From Deltaproteobacteria bacterium (GTDB taxonomy: Bacteria > Desulfobacterota > Binatia > Binatales > Binataceae), in the NCBI GenBank assembly GCA_021817345.1, contig JAKAVC010000012.1, positions 1 through 55,558 of the forward strand: a stretch of 55,558 nt of DNA. The letters are read 5' to 3'. A program made the position numbers and the translations under genes. This document shows positions 27,848 through 36,609 of this stretch, piece after piece. The notes beneath the pieces are model-generated. The model did not search any database. It was given only the letters and a program-made list of their open reading frames with translations, and had not been told where the DNA came from. Every line of letters starts with the position of its first letter. Position 1 is the first letter of the stretch.

Positions 27848-28000
27848 GAGCGACTGCCGCTGCTCGACCCGTATCCCCGGTCAATCGCGGGTGATTGCTT
27901 ATGGTCTGGCATGAGCGTATCTACTATTCGGGATAAGCTAAACGTATCCGGTCGGCCTCGTGCGGTGGGAAAGTAGAGCACTTTCCAAGGGGAACTCACG

Positions 28001-28099
28001 ATGGGCAGTGGCATGGGACGTATGCTCGTGTTCATTCTGCTCGGCTCCGCGCTAACCGTCGCGGCATTGATGCTCGCCCAGATGCTGAACGGCGGCTAG
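28001..28099 (+). CDS. 32-residue single-helix membrane peptide
   Basis: A short frame begins with ATG 28001 behind AAGGGGA at good spacing and ends at TAG 28097. The product is MGSGMGRMLV followed by an uninterrupted hydrophobic helix (FILLGSALTVAALMLAQML) and NGG. It would be a single-span membrane peptide. A small inverted repeat GGAAAG/CTTTCC (27968-27973 and 27981-27986) sits just before the ribosome-binding site. It lies 239 bases upstream of the selenoprotein gene. No family is recognised; reality is supported by the ribosome-binding site and the helix-like composition only. Confidence 0.5.
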   Translation: MGSGMGRMLVFILLGSALTVAALMLAQMLNGG

Positions 28100-28338
28100 C
28101 CCAACCGATCGCGGGAAGACCGGCCCTCGCGGCCGGCTCGCCACACATGGTCCGGGCTTAAGCGGACTATCGTTACGCGATTGTGTGCCCCGAGGCGGGC
28201 ACGTTTGCGCCGGGCCTCGCGCGGCCTGAATTGAACCTTCTGCGCTGGCGACTTCTTTGACAAAAGAGCAGATTCGATGCTAGGCGAGTGAGAGTTCTCG
28301 CCTGTATCGCCCGGATAGGACGGGGGAGGTTTGCGGCA
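28100..28338. other. Non-coding leader upstream of the selenoprotein gene
   Basis: No convincing gene is visible on either strand here. A long minus-strand frame crosses it but is the antisense shadow of the selenoprotein gene. The end carries the GGGGAGGT ribosome-binding site of that gene. No clear promoter was found by eye. Confidence 0.5.
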
Positions 28339-29226
<888 letters not shown>

Positions 29227-29287
29227 ACCGCGCGAAGCCCCCTCAAGCGGAGACCGGGCCGCTCGTCACAAAGGACGGAGGAAACGG

Positions 29288-29524
29288 ATGCCTCGTAAAG
29301 TGGTAGTTTATTCGACGCCGCTTTGCGCCCCTTGCGAGCGGCTCAAGGCTTACCTGCGCGGCAAAGGCGTGGCGTTCACCGTCAGGGACGTGATGGTTGA
29401 CGAGGAGGCCGCGATGTTCCTGGAGAGCCGTAACATCCGCTCGACCCCGGTACTCGCTATCGACGACGAAATCATCGTCGGATTCGACCCTGAGCGAATC
29501 GCCAGGGCGCTTGAAACTGCCTGA
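29288..29524 (+). CDS. Small glutaredoxin-like protein (CAPC)
   Basis: The 78-residue protein has the glutaredoxin/NrdH fold: strand KVVVYST, active site C13-A-P-C16, helix RLKAYLRGKG, VAFTVRDV, the cis-proline STPVLAI and GFDPERI. CAPC is a dithiol site capable of reducing disulfides. An AAGGACGGAGGA ribosome-binding region precedes it. It lies 61 bases behind the selenoprotein gene on the same strand and is a reasonable electron donor to the selenoprotein's U-x-x-C centre; this is inference from position and chemistry. Confidence 0.9.
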   Translation: MPRKVVVYSTPLCAPCERLKAYLRGKGVAFTVRDVMVDEEAAMFLESRNIRSTPVLAIDDEIIVGFDPERIARALETA

Positions 29525-29682
29525 AAGAACTGCGCCATCGCTCTCGGCCTTGTTCCGAGCGGGCCGCCAGCGGCGGCAAAGTCACACGTTCGAGGCTTGC
29601 GCACGCCCCTGTACGCCTGAGAAACTATGCTTCTCCGTGCGCTCGCGCCGGCTCATCAACCCCGACGGGAAGGACAGTCGCG

Positions 29683-30123
29683 TTGGCAGAAGCAAAGCTC
29701 GGCCCGGTCGAGGAAATCAACCGGATTCTCAGAGAAAACCGCGTCTCCGAATATCGCTCCCCGAATCTTAAGCTTGGGATGCGCCCGCTTGAGTTCGCGC
29801 CCGGGAGCGCGCGATGGGCATGGGAAAACCAGCCTGCCTCCGTGCTCAACCCCTTTGGAACCCTTCAGGGCGGCTATCTGGCGCTCTTTATCGACGAGAT
29901 GCTCTCGACGGCTATCGGCTCGGTACTCGAAGCCGGCGAATGGGCGGTCACTGCGGAAGTAAAGATTTCCTACCTGAGGACGGTCAGGCCGGGTCCGCTG
30001 TCCGGTTCGGCGCGGGTCGTCCGGAGAACCCGCGCACTCGCCTTCATGGAGGCGTCGCTGAGCATGGCGGACGGGGCGCTCGCCGCGACGGCCAGCTCGA
30101 CCTGGGCGATCTCGAAGGCATGA
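29683..30123 (+). CDS. PaaI-like hotdog thioesterase
   Basis: About 146 residues with the hotdog-fold thioesterase pattern: NPFGTLQGGYLALFIDEMLSTAIGS, where the usual HGG is QGG but the acidic residue in the helix is kept, then AVTAEVKISYLRTVRPGPLSGSARVVRRTRALAFMEASL. Such enzymes hydrolyse acyl-CoA thioesters. It starts with TTG 29683 behind GGAAGGA. It follows the glutaredoxin by about 160 bases on the same strand; whether it shares a transcript is unclear. The substrate is unknown. Confidence 0.88.
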   Translation: MAEAKLGPVEEINRILRENRVSEYRSPNLKLGMRPLEFAPGSARWAWENQPASVLNPFGTLQGGYLALFIDEMLSTAIGSVLEAGEWAVTAEVKISYLRTVRPGPLSGSARVVRRTRALAFMEASLSMADGALAATASSTWAISKA

Positions 30124-30248
30124 GGCGCGAGCGGCGGCGCTTCGGACAGGCTTGAGCTGTCGGCAGGGATCGGCCGGGCCTCTCGCGACAACACCATCCA
30201 GAGGTTATGATACTATCCACGCAGGGAGAATTGGGCGTCTTATCGCGA

Positions 30249-30277
30249 TTGACAGAGTTGGCAACGTAACCTAGCCT
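30249..30277 (+). promoter_or_regulatory. Possible ffh promoter
   Basis: A perfect -35 TTGACA (30249-30254) is followed after 17 bases by TAGCCT, a weak -10. It lies about 70 bases before the ffh start in a 224-base gap that otherwise holds no gene. Confidence 0.35.
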
Positions 30278-30347
30278 TTGGGCTTCGCCAAATAGCACGT
30301 TACTTTGTAACTGATTCCAGATTTACCGACTATCAGCTTCTAACCCC

Positions 30348-31688
30348 ATGTTCGACACGTTGAGCGACCGCCTCGAAGGAGTTTTCAAGAAGCTCCGGGG
30401 CCACGGGCGTATCACCGAAAACAATATCGATGACGCGCTGCGCGAGGTTCGCCTTGCCCTGCTCGAAGCGGACGTCAATATCAAGGTCGTCCGCGACTTC
30501 GTCGAGCACGTCAAGCGAAAGGCGCTCGGCCAGGAGGTCCTGCGCTCGCTCACTCCCGAGCAGCATCTGATAAAGTTCGTCGCCGACGAACTGCGCGAGG
30601 TGATGGGCGGCGCGGCGCGGGAAATCGACCTCAAGGTCAAGCCTCCCGTCAAGATAATGGTGGTCGGGCTGCAGGGCTCCGGTAAAACCACCTCGGCCGC
30701 CAAACTGGCGCGATGGCTCAGGGAGAACCGCAAGCGCCATCCAATGCTCGTCTCGACCGACGTTCGCCGGCCCGCCGCGATGGAACAGTTGCGCATCCTC
30801 GGCGCTCAGGTCGGCGTTCCGGTGCTCGACAGCCACGAGAACGAAGACCCGATTGAGATTGCGAGCCGGGCGCTCGCGCGCGCCGAAACCGCCGGTTACG
30901 ACGCGGTCCTTATCGACACCGCCGGCCGGCTCCAGATCGACGAAGAGTTGATGGAGGAACTCGACCGGCTTAAGGCCGTGCTTCGGCCTCATCATATTGT
31001 CTTCGTCGCCGACGCGATGACCGGCCAGGAGGCGGCCAACGTCGCCGCCGGGTTCCATGAGCGGCTCGGCATCTCGGGCGTGATCCTGACCAAGCTCGAC
31101 AGCGACGCGCGCGGAGGCGCCGCGCTATCGGTCAGGTCTGTCACCGGAGCGCCCATCCTGTTTGCCGGTGTCGGCGAAAAGCTCGACGCCTTCGAGCCGT
31201 TCTATCCCGACCGCCTCGCTTCGCGGATTCTCGGCATGGGCGACGTGCTGACGCTCATCGAGAAAGCCCAGGCCAACTACGACCAGAAGCAGGCCAGGGA
31301 ACTCGAGCGCAAATTCAAGAAGAACGAGTTCACGGTGACCGACTTCGCCGAGCAGTTGAAGACGATCCGCAAGATGGGCTCGCTCGGCGATCTCCTCGGG
31401 ATGATACCCGGACTCAAGAAGGTCGCGGGACAGGTCGATTCCGAGGAAGCGCGCCGCGAACTCAAGCGTATCCAGGCAATTATCGACTCGATGACGCCAC
31501 AGGAGCGCGAAAACCATTTGATTCTTAACGGACGAAGGCGCGCGCGCATTGCCACCGGCAGCGGCACTTCGGTCCAGGACGTGAACAAGTTCATCAAGCA
31601 GTTCGAGCAGACCCGCAAGATGATGAAAAAGCTGACCCGGATGGGTGCAGGCAGGGCAATGATGCGCGGACTGCATTTTGGAAGCTAA
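30348..31688 (+). CDS. ffh: Signal recognition particle GTPase Ffh
   Basis: The 446-residue protein targets nascent membrane proteins to the translocon together with SRP RNA. The N domain starts MFDTLSDRLEGVFKKLRG. The G domain has GLQGSGKTTSAAKLA, DTAGRLQIDEELM, TKLDSDARGGAALS and a FAGVGEKLDAFEPF end. The M domain is methionine-rich with MGSLGDLLGMIPGLKK and the RNA-binding helix region before GRAMMRG. It opens the conserved ffh-rpsP-khpA-rimM-trmD cluster. Confidence 0.97.
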   Translation: MFDTLSDRLEGVFKKLRGHGRITENNIDDALREVRLALLEADVNIKVVRDFVEHVKRKALGQEVLRSLTPEQHLIKFVADELREVMGGAAREIDLKVKPPVKIMVVGLQGSGKTTSAAKLARWLRENRKRHPMLVSTDVRRPAAMEQLRILGAQVGVPVLDSHENEDPIEIASRALARAETAGYDAVLIDTAGRLQIDEELMEELDRLKAVLRPHHIVFVADAMTGQEAANVAAGFHERLGISGVILTKLDSDARGGAALSVRSVTGAPILFAGVGEKLDAFEPFYPDRLASRILGMGDVLTLIEKAQANYDQKQARELERKFKKNEFTVTDFAEQLKTIRKMGSLGDLLGMIPGLKKVAGQVDSEEARRELKRIQAIIDSMTPQERENHLILNGRRRARIATGSGTSVQDVNKFIKQFEQTRKMMKKLTRMGAGRAMMRGLHFGS

Positions 31689-31715
31689 TATAGCCGAGGG
31701 GAGATTCAGACAAAG

Positions 31716-31967
31716 ATGCTTGTTATCCGGTTGCGGCGTCACGGTAGCCGAAGGAAGCCGTTCTTCAGAATCGTCGTCACCGATTCGCGTTCGCCCCGTG
31801 ACGGACGCTTCGTTGCCCAGATCGGGACTTACGACCCGGCCTTCAATCCGCCCAAGGTCAGCCTCGAGCGCGAGCAGGTGGATCATTGGCTCAAAGCCGG
31901 GGCCCAGCCTAGCGATACGGTCCGCAAACTTATAAGTGAGGCTCAAAGCGCACCCGCAAGCTCATGA
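31716..31967 (+). CDS. rpsP: 30S ribosomal protein S16
   Basis: The 83-residue protein begins [32 protein letters not shown], the S16 signature, followed by IGTYDP and [18 protein letters not shown]. It stabilises the 5' domain of 16S rRNA. It follows ffh after 27 bases. Confidence 0.98.
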   Translation: MLVIRLRRHGSRRKPFFRIVVTDSRSPRDGRFVAQIGTYDPAFNPPKVSLEREQVDHWLKAGAQPSDTVRKLISEAQSAPASS

Positions 31968-31992
31968 CGAGTTCCGCAACATGGAGCCGAAC

Positions 31993-32229
31993 ATGAAAGA
32001 GCTAGTCCGGTACCTGGCACAGCAGTTGGTCAACAATCCGGACGCGGTCGAGGTTAAGGAGACGCAGGGCGACACCGCCTCGGTGTTGGAACTGCGGGTG
32101 GCGAAGGAGGACCTGGGCCGCGTGATCGGCAAACAGGGGCGTACCGCGAAATCGATTCGCACCATTCTCAACGCGGTCGCCTCCCGCACCAACCGCAAGG
32201 TCGTCCTCGAGATTATCGAGGAAAAATAG
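31993..32229 (+). CDS. khpA: KH-domain RNA-binding protein KhpA
   Basis: A 78-residue KH protein: MKELVRYLAQQLVNNPDAVEV, then LELRVAKEDLGRVIGKQGRTAKSIRTIL with the GKQG RNA-binding loop, ending EIIEEK. KhpA binds RNA with a partner (KhpB/Jag) and often sits between rpsP and rimM, as here. Of the in-frame starts, ATG 31993 is chosen because GGAG lies six bases upstream and the length is typical; ATG 31981 is the alternative. Confidence 0.95.
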   Translation: MKELVRYLAQQLVNNPDAVEVKETQGDTASVLELRVAKEDLGRVIGKQGRTAKSIRTILNAVASRTNRKVVLEIIEEK

Positions 32230-32290
32230 CCCGGCCGAGCGGCGCTCGCGGCCGACCGGCGCCACCAACTACCGCCGCAAGGCTGGCGAA

Positions 32291-32842
32291 GTGCAATTCG
32301 ACTCTGGAAATCCTCCAAAGAGTCCCGCTGAAAAACTAATCCCGATTGGCCACCTCATCGGTGCGCACGGACTGAAGGGCGCGCTAAGGCTCCGGCTCGA
32401 GGGCGACGACCTCGAAATCCTGCGTTCACTCGGGCGCGTTTTCGTCAATTTGAGCGGCGGCGGCGCGCCAAGGGAATATCGCGTGCTGGCAATCACCTCG
32501 CTCGGGCGCAACTCGATTCGCCTTCAGCTCGAAGGCGTCGTCACCTGTGAGCAGGCCGAGGCGCTCAAGGGAGACCTGGTGATGGCGGCCGAAAGCGACC
32601 TGCCGCCACCGGCCGAGAACGAGTTCTACTATTACCGAGCGATCGGATGCGACGTCGCGCTCACTGAAGGGCGCGTTATCGGCAAGGTCGAGGAGATTTT
32701 CTCGACCGGCGCCAACGACGTGCTGGTGGTGCGCGGCGAAGGCCGGGAAGTCCTGGTTCCGGTGATTGCCGACGTGGTTAAGGCGGTCGATCTCGACGCG
32801 GGCCGTATCACGATCGAAGCGGTCCCCGGCCTGCTCGACTAG
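32291..32842 (+). CDS. rimM: Ribosome maturation factor RimM
   Basis: The 183-residue protein helps assemble the 30S head and binds S19. It shows IPIGHLIGAHGLKGALRLR at the N-terminal RimM barrel, then a linker and the PRC-barrel part FYYYRAIGCDV, GRVIGKVEEIFSTGANDVLVV, VLVPVIADVVKAVDLDAGRI. The start is a GTG at 32291. It keeps the standard order before trmD. Confidence 0.96.
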   Translation: MQFDSGNPPKSPAEKLIPIGHLIGAHGLKGALRLRLEGDDLEILRSLGRVFVNLSGGGAPREYRVLAITSLGRNSIRLQLEGVVTCEQAEALKGDLVMAAESDLPPPAENEFYYYRAIGCDVALTEGRVIGKVEEIFSTGANDVLVVRGEGREVLVPVIADVVKAVDLDAGRITIEAVPGLLD

Positions 32843-32943
32843 CTCGCCGTCGCGCGGCGGATTTCGCGAGGCGACCCGCTGGTCGAGCCGCGAGCGCGCC
32901 GGTAAAGTTTTAGCTCCGCCCACGGGCGCAGATTTGGCACGCG

Positions 32944-33639
32944 ATGGCTTCGATGGAGTTTCACGTAATCACGCTGTTTCCCGAGATGTTCGAATCGCCC
33001 TTTCGCGCCGGCATGGTCGGCCGGGCGATCGAACAGGGAACAATAACGCTTGAGACCCACGCGCTTCGTCCCTATGGGCTTGGCAATTACAGGCAGGTCG
33101 ATGACACGCCGTATGGGGGCGGTAGCGGGATGGTGATGCGGCCGGAGCCGCTTGCCGCTGCGATTGACGCCGTAACGGACGCGCATCCGGGCCTATGGCG
33201 CGTGCTGCTCACGCCCCAGGGCGAGCTTCTCGACCAACCGATGGTGCGCGAACTCGCCGCGCGAAAGCCGGGCCTGCTGCTTATCGCGGGACGCTACGAA
33301 GGCGTGGACGAGCGGGTGCGCGCGATGGTGGACCAGGAAATTTCAATCGGCGACTACGTGCTCTCGGGAGGCGAGATTCCCGCGATGGTGATAATCGAGG
33401 CGGTGGCGCGGCTGGTTCCCGGCGTGCTCGGAAATCCCGAGTCGCTCGCCGAGGAGTCGTTCAGCGCAGGCCTGCTCGAATATCCGCATTACACGCGCCC
33501 CGAGACCTTTCGCGGGATGAAGGTGCCGGACATCCTGCTTAGCGGCGACCATCAGAAGATTCGCGCCTGGCGCGAAGCCGAAGCCAGAAAGCGCACCGCC
33601 GAGCGCCGCCCCGACCTGCTGATCCGGCCAAAACGCTGA
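32944..33639 (+). CDS. trmD: tRNA (guanine37-N1)-methyltransferase TrmD
   Basis: The 231-residue SPOUT methylase makes m1G37 in tRNA. Blocks: [36 protein letters not shown], the SAM knot with [44 protein letters not shown], and [26 protein letters not shown]. An alternative start (MEFHV at 32953) is possible. In most bacteria rplS follows directly; here other genes intervene. Confidence 0.97.
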   Translation: MASMEFHVITLFPEMFESPFRAGMVGRAIEQGTITLETHALRPYGLGNYRQVDDTPYGGGSGMVMRPEPLAAAIDAVTDAHPGLWRVLLTPQGELLDQPMVRELAARKPGLLLIAGRYEGVDERVRAMVDQEISIGDYVLSGGEIPAMVIIEAVARLVPGVLGNPESLAEESFSAGLLEYPHYTRPETFRGMKVPDILLSGDHQKIRAWREAEARKRTAERRPDLLIRPKR

Positions 33640-33641
33640 AC

Positions 33642-34202
33642 GTGGCCCGACTCTTCGCAGCGCTGATCCATTATCCGGTGCTTGACCGCCGCGGCCGTAT
33701 CGTCACCTCCGCGATAACCAGCCTCGATCTCCACGACCTCGCGCGCTCGGCCCGCACGTTCGCTCTCGACGCCGTCTTCGTCGTGCATCCGATCCCCGAG
33801 CAGCGCGAATTCGCGCGCGCCGTTATCGATCATTGGCGAATGGAGCCTGCGCGGAACTTCGATTCGCGAAGAATCGAAGCGCTGGAAACGCTCAGAATCG
33901 TTTCGGACTTGGACCAGGCTCTCGCGCAGGCAAGCGCGCTTTGCAACGGCACGCGACCGCTGCTCGTCCATACCTCGGCGCGAACCTCGGGCGCGACCAA
34001 CGCGCGGGAGCTTCGCGCGCGACTCGCCGCGCCGGACGCGCCACCCGCGATGCTTCTGTTCGGGACCGGGTTCGGGCTTGCGCCGGCGGTGATGGAGCGC
34101 GCGGATATTGTGCTCAACGGAATTCGTGGCCCCGGCGATTACAACCATCTCTCGGTGCGCGCCGCGTTCGCCATCATCCTCGACCGGCTGCGCGGCGCGT
34201 GA
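33642..34202 (+). CDS. SPOUT-type RNA methyltransferase (PF09936-like)
   Basis: The 186-residue protein has a GTG start two bases after the trmD stop. Its pattern, LFAALIHYPVLDRRGRIVTSAITSLDLHDLARSARTF at the start, LLVHTSARTSGATNARELR in the middle and LLFGTGFGLAPAVMERAD and GIRGPGDYNHLSVRAAFAIILDRL at the end, fits the SAM-dependent RNA methyltransferase family found beside trmD in delta-proteobacteria. The C-terminal glycine-rich blocks form the deep trefoil knot. The RNA target is not established. Part of its 3' end is duplicated about 0.55 kb downstream. Confidence 0.88.
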   Translation: MARLFAALIHYPVLDRRGRIVTSAITSLDLHDLARSARTFALDAVFVVHPIPEQREFARAVIDHWRMEPARNFDSRRIEALETLRIVSDLDQALAQASALCNGTRPLLVHTSARTSGATNARELRARLAAPDAPPAMLLFGTGFGLAPAVMERADIVLNGIRGPGDYNHLSVRAAFAIILDRLRGA

Positions 34203-34244
34203 ACCCGCGGTTCGGCTCGAAAACTGAAAACAAGGATAAAGCAG

Positions 34245-34607
34245 ATGCTCAGCCTGATTGCGCAACCCACCGTCGTCGAATCCGCGGGCAACAAGCCGAA
34301 ACTGATCGAGGAGTTCGTGGGCCGGGTGAACACCGCCTCCGAGAGCGTAAGTATAGCCAGGATGCGAAGCCCCGGCGGATGGATCGAGCCGGGACAAACT
34401 CCCGAGTTCGACGAATACACCGTCGTTCTCAAGGGATTGCTCCGGGTCGAAACGCGCGATGGCGCCCTTGACGTCGGAGCGGGTCAGGCGGTCAAGGCTC
34501 CGCGCGGCCAGTGGGTCCGCTACAGCACGCCCTCGGCGGAGGGTGCCGAATACGTATCCGTATGTATCCCGGCGTTCTCGCCCACGACGGTCCATCGCGA
34601 CGAATAG
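34245..34607 (+). CDS. Single-domain cupin protein
   Basis: The 120-residue protein reads as one small beta barrel: MRSPGGWIEPGQTPEFDEYTVVLKGLLRVET (cupin motif 1, with Glu and no clear HxH pair), GALDVGAGQAVKAPRGQWVRYSTPSAEGAEYVSV (motif 2). The metal ligands of classic cupins are mostly missing, so binding of a small ligand without metal is possible. It lies between the SPOUT methylase and a decayed copy of that methylase's end. Its stop lies in a short direct repeat of GACGAATAGCGTC. Confidence 0.8.
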   Translation: MLSLIAQPTVVESAGNKPKLIEEFVGRVNTASESVSIARMRSPGGWIEPGQTPEFDEYTVVLKGLLRVETRDGALDVGAGQAVKAPRGQWVRYSTPSAEGAEYVSVCIPAFSPTTVHRDE

Positions 34608-34637
34608 CGTCGCCCCGACGAATAGCGTCCCGACAAC

Positions 34638-34747
34638 GCCGGCGGTGATGGGGCACGCGGACATTGTGCTCGACGGGATTCGCGGCCCCGGCGATTACAA
34701 CCATCTCTCGGTGCGCGCGTGTTCGCGATGATCCTGGGTCGGCTGGG
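34638..34747 (+). pseudogene. Decayed duplicate of the SPOUT methylase 3' end
   Basis: From 34638 the sequence matches 34082 onward of the SPOUT gene with about six differences over the first 81 bases. Translated, both share GIRGPGDYNHLSVRA. Shortly after that the copy loses two bases, shifts frame and stops within a few codons. There is no start, so this is a remnant left by a duplication that also flanks the cupin gene. Confidence 0.8.
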
Positions 34748-34852
34748 GCTCTGTCTTCGCGCAGTGTGCGCGGATAGAATTTTTATTGACGCCGCTATGC
34801 TGCGCATGTTAGGAGGCGCGGTATCGGCAGCGTCCTTGCGATCTATAGACAC

Positions 34853-35095
34853 GTGGGCAAGCTCCTAGCGGATGTCGTTCAAGCGGTACTCAAAAAGTAC
34901 GGACCATTCGCCGCTCTTCTGATACTATTCGTTATCCTGTATGAAAATCGGATCAACCGGTTGTGGAAAGCGAGACTGGAAGACAAAGATAGGGAAATCG
35001 ACAGAGTGGTTGCGGAAAGGGACAAGCTCCAGGACGTGATCTTGAAAGGGCGGCTCTCTTCAACAAAGCCGAAGCACGAAGATGCCGACACTTGA
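34853..35095 (+). CDS. Unknown small membrane-anchored coiled-coil protein
   Basis: About 80 residues: a short amphipathic start (KLLADVVQAVLKKYG), one transmembrane helix (FAALLILFVILY) and a charged helix (KARLEDKDREIDRVVAERDKLQDVIL) likely to form a coiled coil. GTG 34853 is the only standard start; an AGGAGG lies at 34811-34816, too far from it, so the start is uncertain. The base composition is clearly lower in GC than the neighbours. It overlaps the next gene by 14 bases, so the two are probably made together. No family recognised. Confidence 0.65.
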   Translation: MGKLLADVVQAVLKKYGPFAALLILFVILYENRINRLWKARLEDKDREIDRVVAERDKLQDVILKGRLSSTKPKHEDADT

Positions 35096-35672
35096 TCAGG
35101 CAGATGTCGCGGTCCTCGCCGTCGTTGCGTTTATCTCATTTGGATTTTACGCGCGGGCTTGGTTCACCTTGCGAGTAGATCGCCGCAAGGTCCAAAAGTA
35201 CAAGTTTTATAAGGTGCGGGACGATCTTATCTACCTTGTAGCCTCCGGCCAAATTGATGAGAGCGACCAGGTCTTTCAGTACTTCTATAACGCGATCACC
35301 TTCGTCATCAGGCACACGCAGGTTTTAACGCTCGGTTCCCTAGTGAAAGCGCTTGAAGAGGCGCGCGAAACGGGGCTAGACCCTACCCGCGACGAGTTGT
35401 TGGAGATGCTGAACAGAGAGCTTCCGACCCGGAGTCAGGACACCCAGCGCGTCGTCGCCGAGTTCTATCAGGCGGTGCTTGCAACCTTTCTAGAGAACAG
35501 CCTGCTGCTTCGCGAACTTGCGAAACACGACTGGCTGGCGGGGGTCGTAAGAAAAATGCGAGCTTGGGCCTCTGCCGTCACGGAACAACCCCCTCTCGTC
35601 TACTTCTTTTACCGGAAGTATCAGCGCGCCGTAAGTAGGACCTCTCGCGGCGACAATCTAGCAATAGCGTGA
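35082..35672 (+). CDS. Unknown membrane-anchored helical protein
   Basis: The 196-residue protein has one N-terminal transmembrane helix (VAVLAVVAFISFGFYARAW, about residues 9-27) followed by a charged, helical cytosolic part (KVQKYKFYKVRDDLIYLVASGQIDESDQVFQYFYNAIT, and LLRELAKHDWLAGVVRKMRAW). No catalytic motif is visible and I do not recognise it. It overlaps the preceding small gene and shares its lower GC content, suggesting a two-gene cassette acquired as a unit between the SPOUT methylase and rplS. Confidence 0.75.
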   Translation: MPTLDQADVAVLAVVAFISFGFYARAWFTLRVDRRKVQKYKFYKVRDDLIYLVASGQIDESDQVFQYFYNAITFVIRHTQVLTLGSLVKALEEARETGLDPTRDELLEMLNRELPTRSQDTQRVVAEFYQAVLATFLENSLLLRELAKHDWLAGVVRKMRAWASAVTEQPPLVYFFYRKYQRAVSRTSRGDNLAIA

Positions 35673-35767
35673 GCCTGCTCGCTTGGGTGCCCACCGGGCA
35701 AGGGGCGGTTGAGTCGGGCGGGCGATTCAGTTAGAGTTTCGGTTTCGCTACCCGAGGTTACTTCCCC

Positions 35768-36109
35768 ATGAACGGCGTCATCAAGAAGGTTGAGGAGCGC
35801 AATCTCCGTACTGATCACCCGCAATTTCGGGTGGGCGACACGGTTCGCGTTTACGTTAAGGTTGTCGAGGGCGAAAAGGAGCGAATCCAGGCCTTCGAGG
35901 GTACGGTAATCAAGATAAACCGCGGCGGAAACCGCACCAATTTCACCGTGCGCAAAATTTCCTACGGAGTCGGCGTGGAGCGAATCTTTCCCCTCCATTC
36001 CGCGCGGATCGACCGAATCCAGGTGCTCTCGCACGGCAAGGTGCGGCGCGCGCGGCTTTATTACCTGCGCGGACGCGCCGGCAAAGCCGCCCGTCTCGAG
36101 ACCGTCTAG
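35768..36109 (+). CDS. rplS: 50S ribosomal protein L19
   Basis: The 113-residue protein carries the L19 signature: [59 protein letters not shown], and [20 protein letters not shown]. It sits at the 30S-50S interface. It normally follows trmD directly. Confidence 0.98.
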   Translation: MNGVIKKVEERNLRTDHPQFRVGDTVRVYVKVVEGEKERIQAFEGTVIKINRGGNRTNFTVRKISYGVGVERIFPLHSARIDRIQVLSHGKVRRARLYYLRGRAGKAARLETV

Positions 36110-36117
36110 CGGAATCT

Positions 36118-36172
36118 TGAGAGAAGCGGAAAACGCAATCTGAACGGAAGCGTGGCCCCGATAGCCTGCTAG
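36118..36172 (-). repeat. REP-like element, copy 2, between convergent rplS and bactofilin genes
   Basis: This matches 7961-8015 at 43 of 55 positions without gaps. As in copy 1 it runs into the TAG stop of the minus-strand gene (here bactofilin, stop at 36169-36171). The stem is weaker here, with several G-U-type pairs on the minus strand. It lies nine bases behind the rplS stop and may terminate transcription. Confidence 0.7.
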
Positions 36173-36594
36173 TCGCCACCGCTCATTCGGATGCGGCCGT
36201 CGAAATACGCGCCCTCGCACACGGTAAGGTTTTCCGTGTTGATATTGCCGAACACGCGGGCATGAGGCCCGATATAGACCTTTCCCGACTCGGCCACGTC
36301 GCCCCTAAGCTCGCCCATCACGACCAGCCTGCGCGCCTGTACTTTCCCCTCGACCGTCGCTTCGTCGGAGATCACCACCAGATCGACGGACACTACCTCG
36401 CCGCGGAAGTGCCCTTCGATTCGGACCGGCTCGTTGAAGATGAGTTTGCCGGCGACGGTTACACCGCGGCCGACCGCGACCCGCGTCCGCTCCTGCATCC
36501 AGTTCGCGGATGACGCGATATCGCCCGCAGCCGCGGTCTCGACCGCGCCGCTCTCCGCGCCGGTTGAACTTCTTTTGCGTTCAAGCAGAGGCAT
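36169..36594 (-). CDS. Bactofilin cytoskeletal protein
   Basis: The 141-residue protein has a disordered N-terminus of about 40 residues and then a beta-helix of repeating short strands: VAVGRGVTVAGKLIFNEPVRIEGHFRGEV, ATVEGKVQARRLVVMGELRGDV, KVYIGPHARVFGNINTENLTVCEGAYFDGRI. This is the bactofilin (DUF583) pattern. Bactofilins polymerise into filaments that organise cell-shape or envelope functions. It follows the ABC transporter genes after 15 bases on the same strand. Confidence 0.93.
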   Translation of the reverse strand: MPLLERKRSSTGAESGAVETAAAGDIASSANWMQERTRVAVGRGVTVAGKLIFNEPVRIEGHFRGEVVSVDLVVISDEATVEGKVQARRLVVMGELRGDVAESGKVYIGPHARVFGNINTENLTVCEGAYFDGRIRMSGGD

Positions 36595-36609
36595 CGCCGA
36601 ATAATCCGC

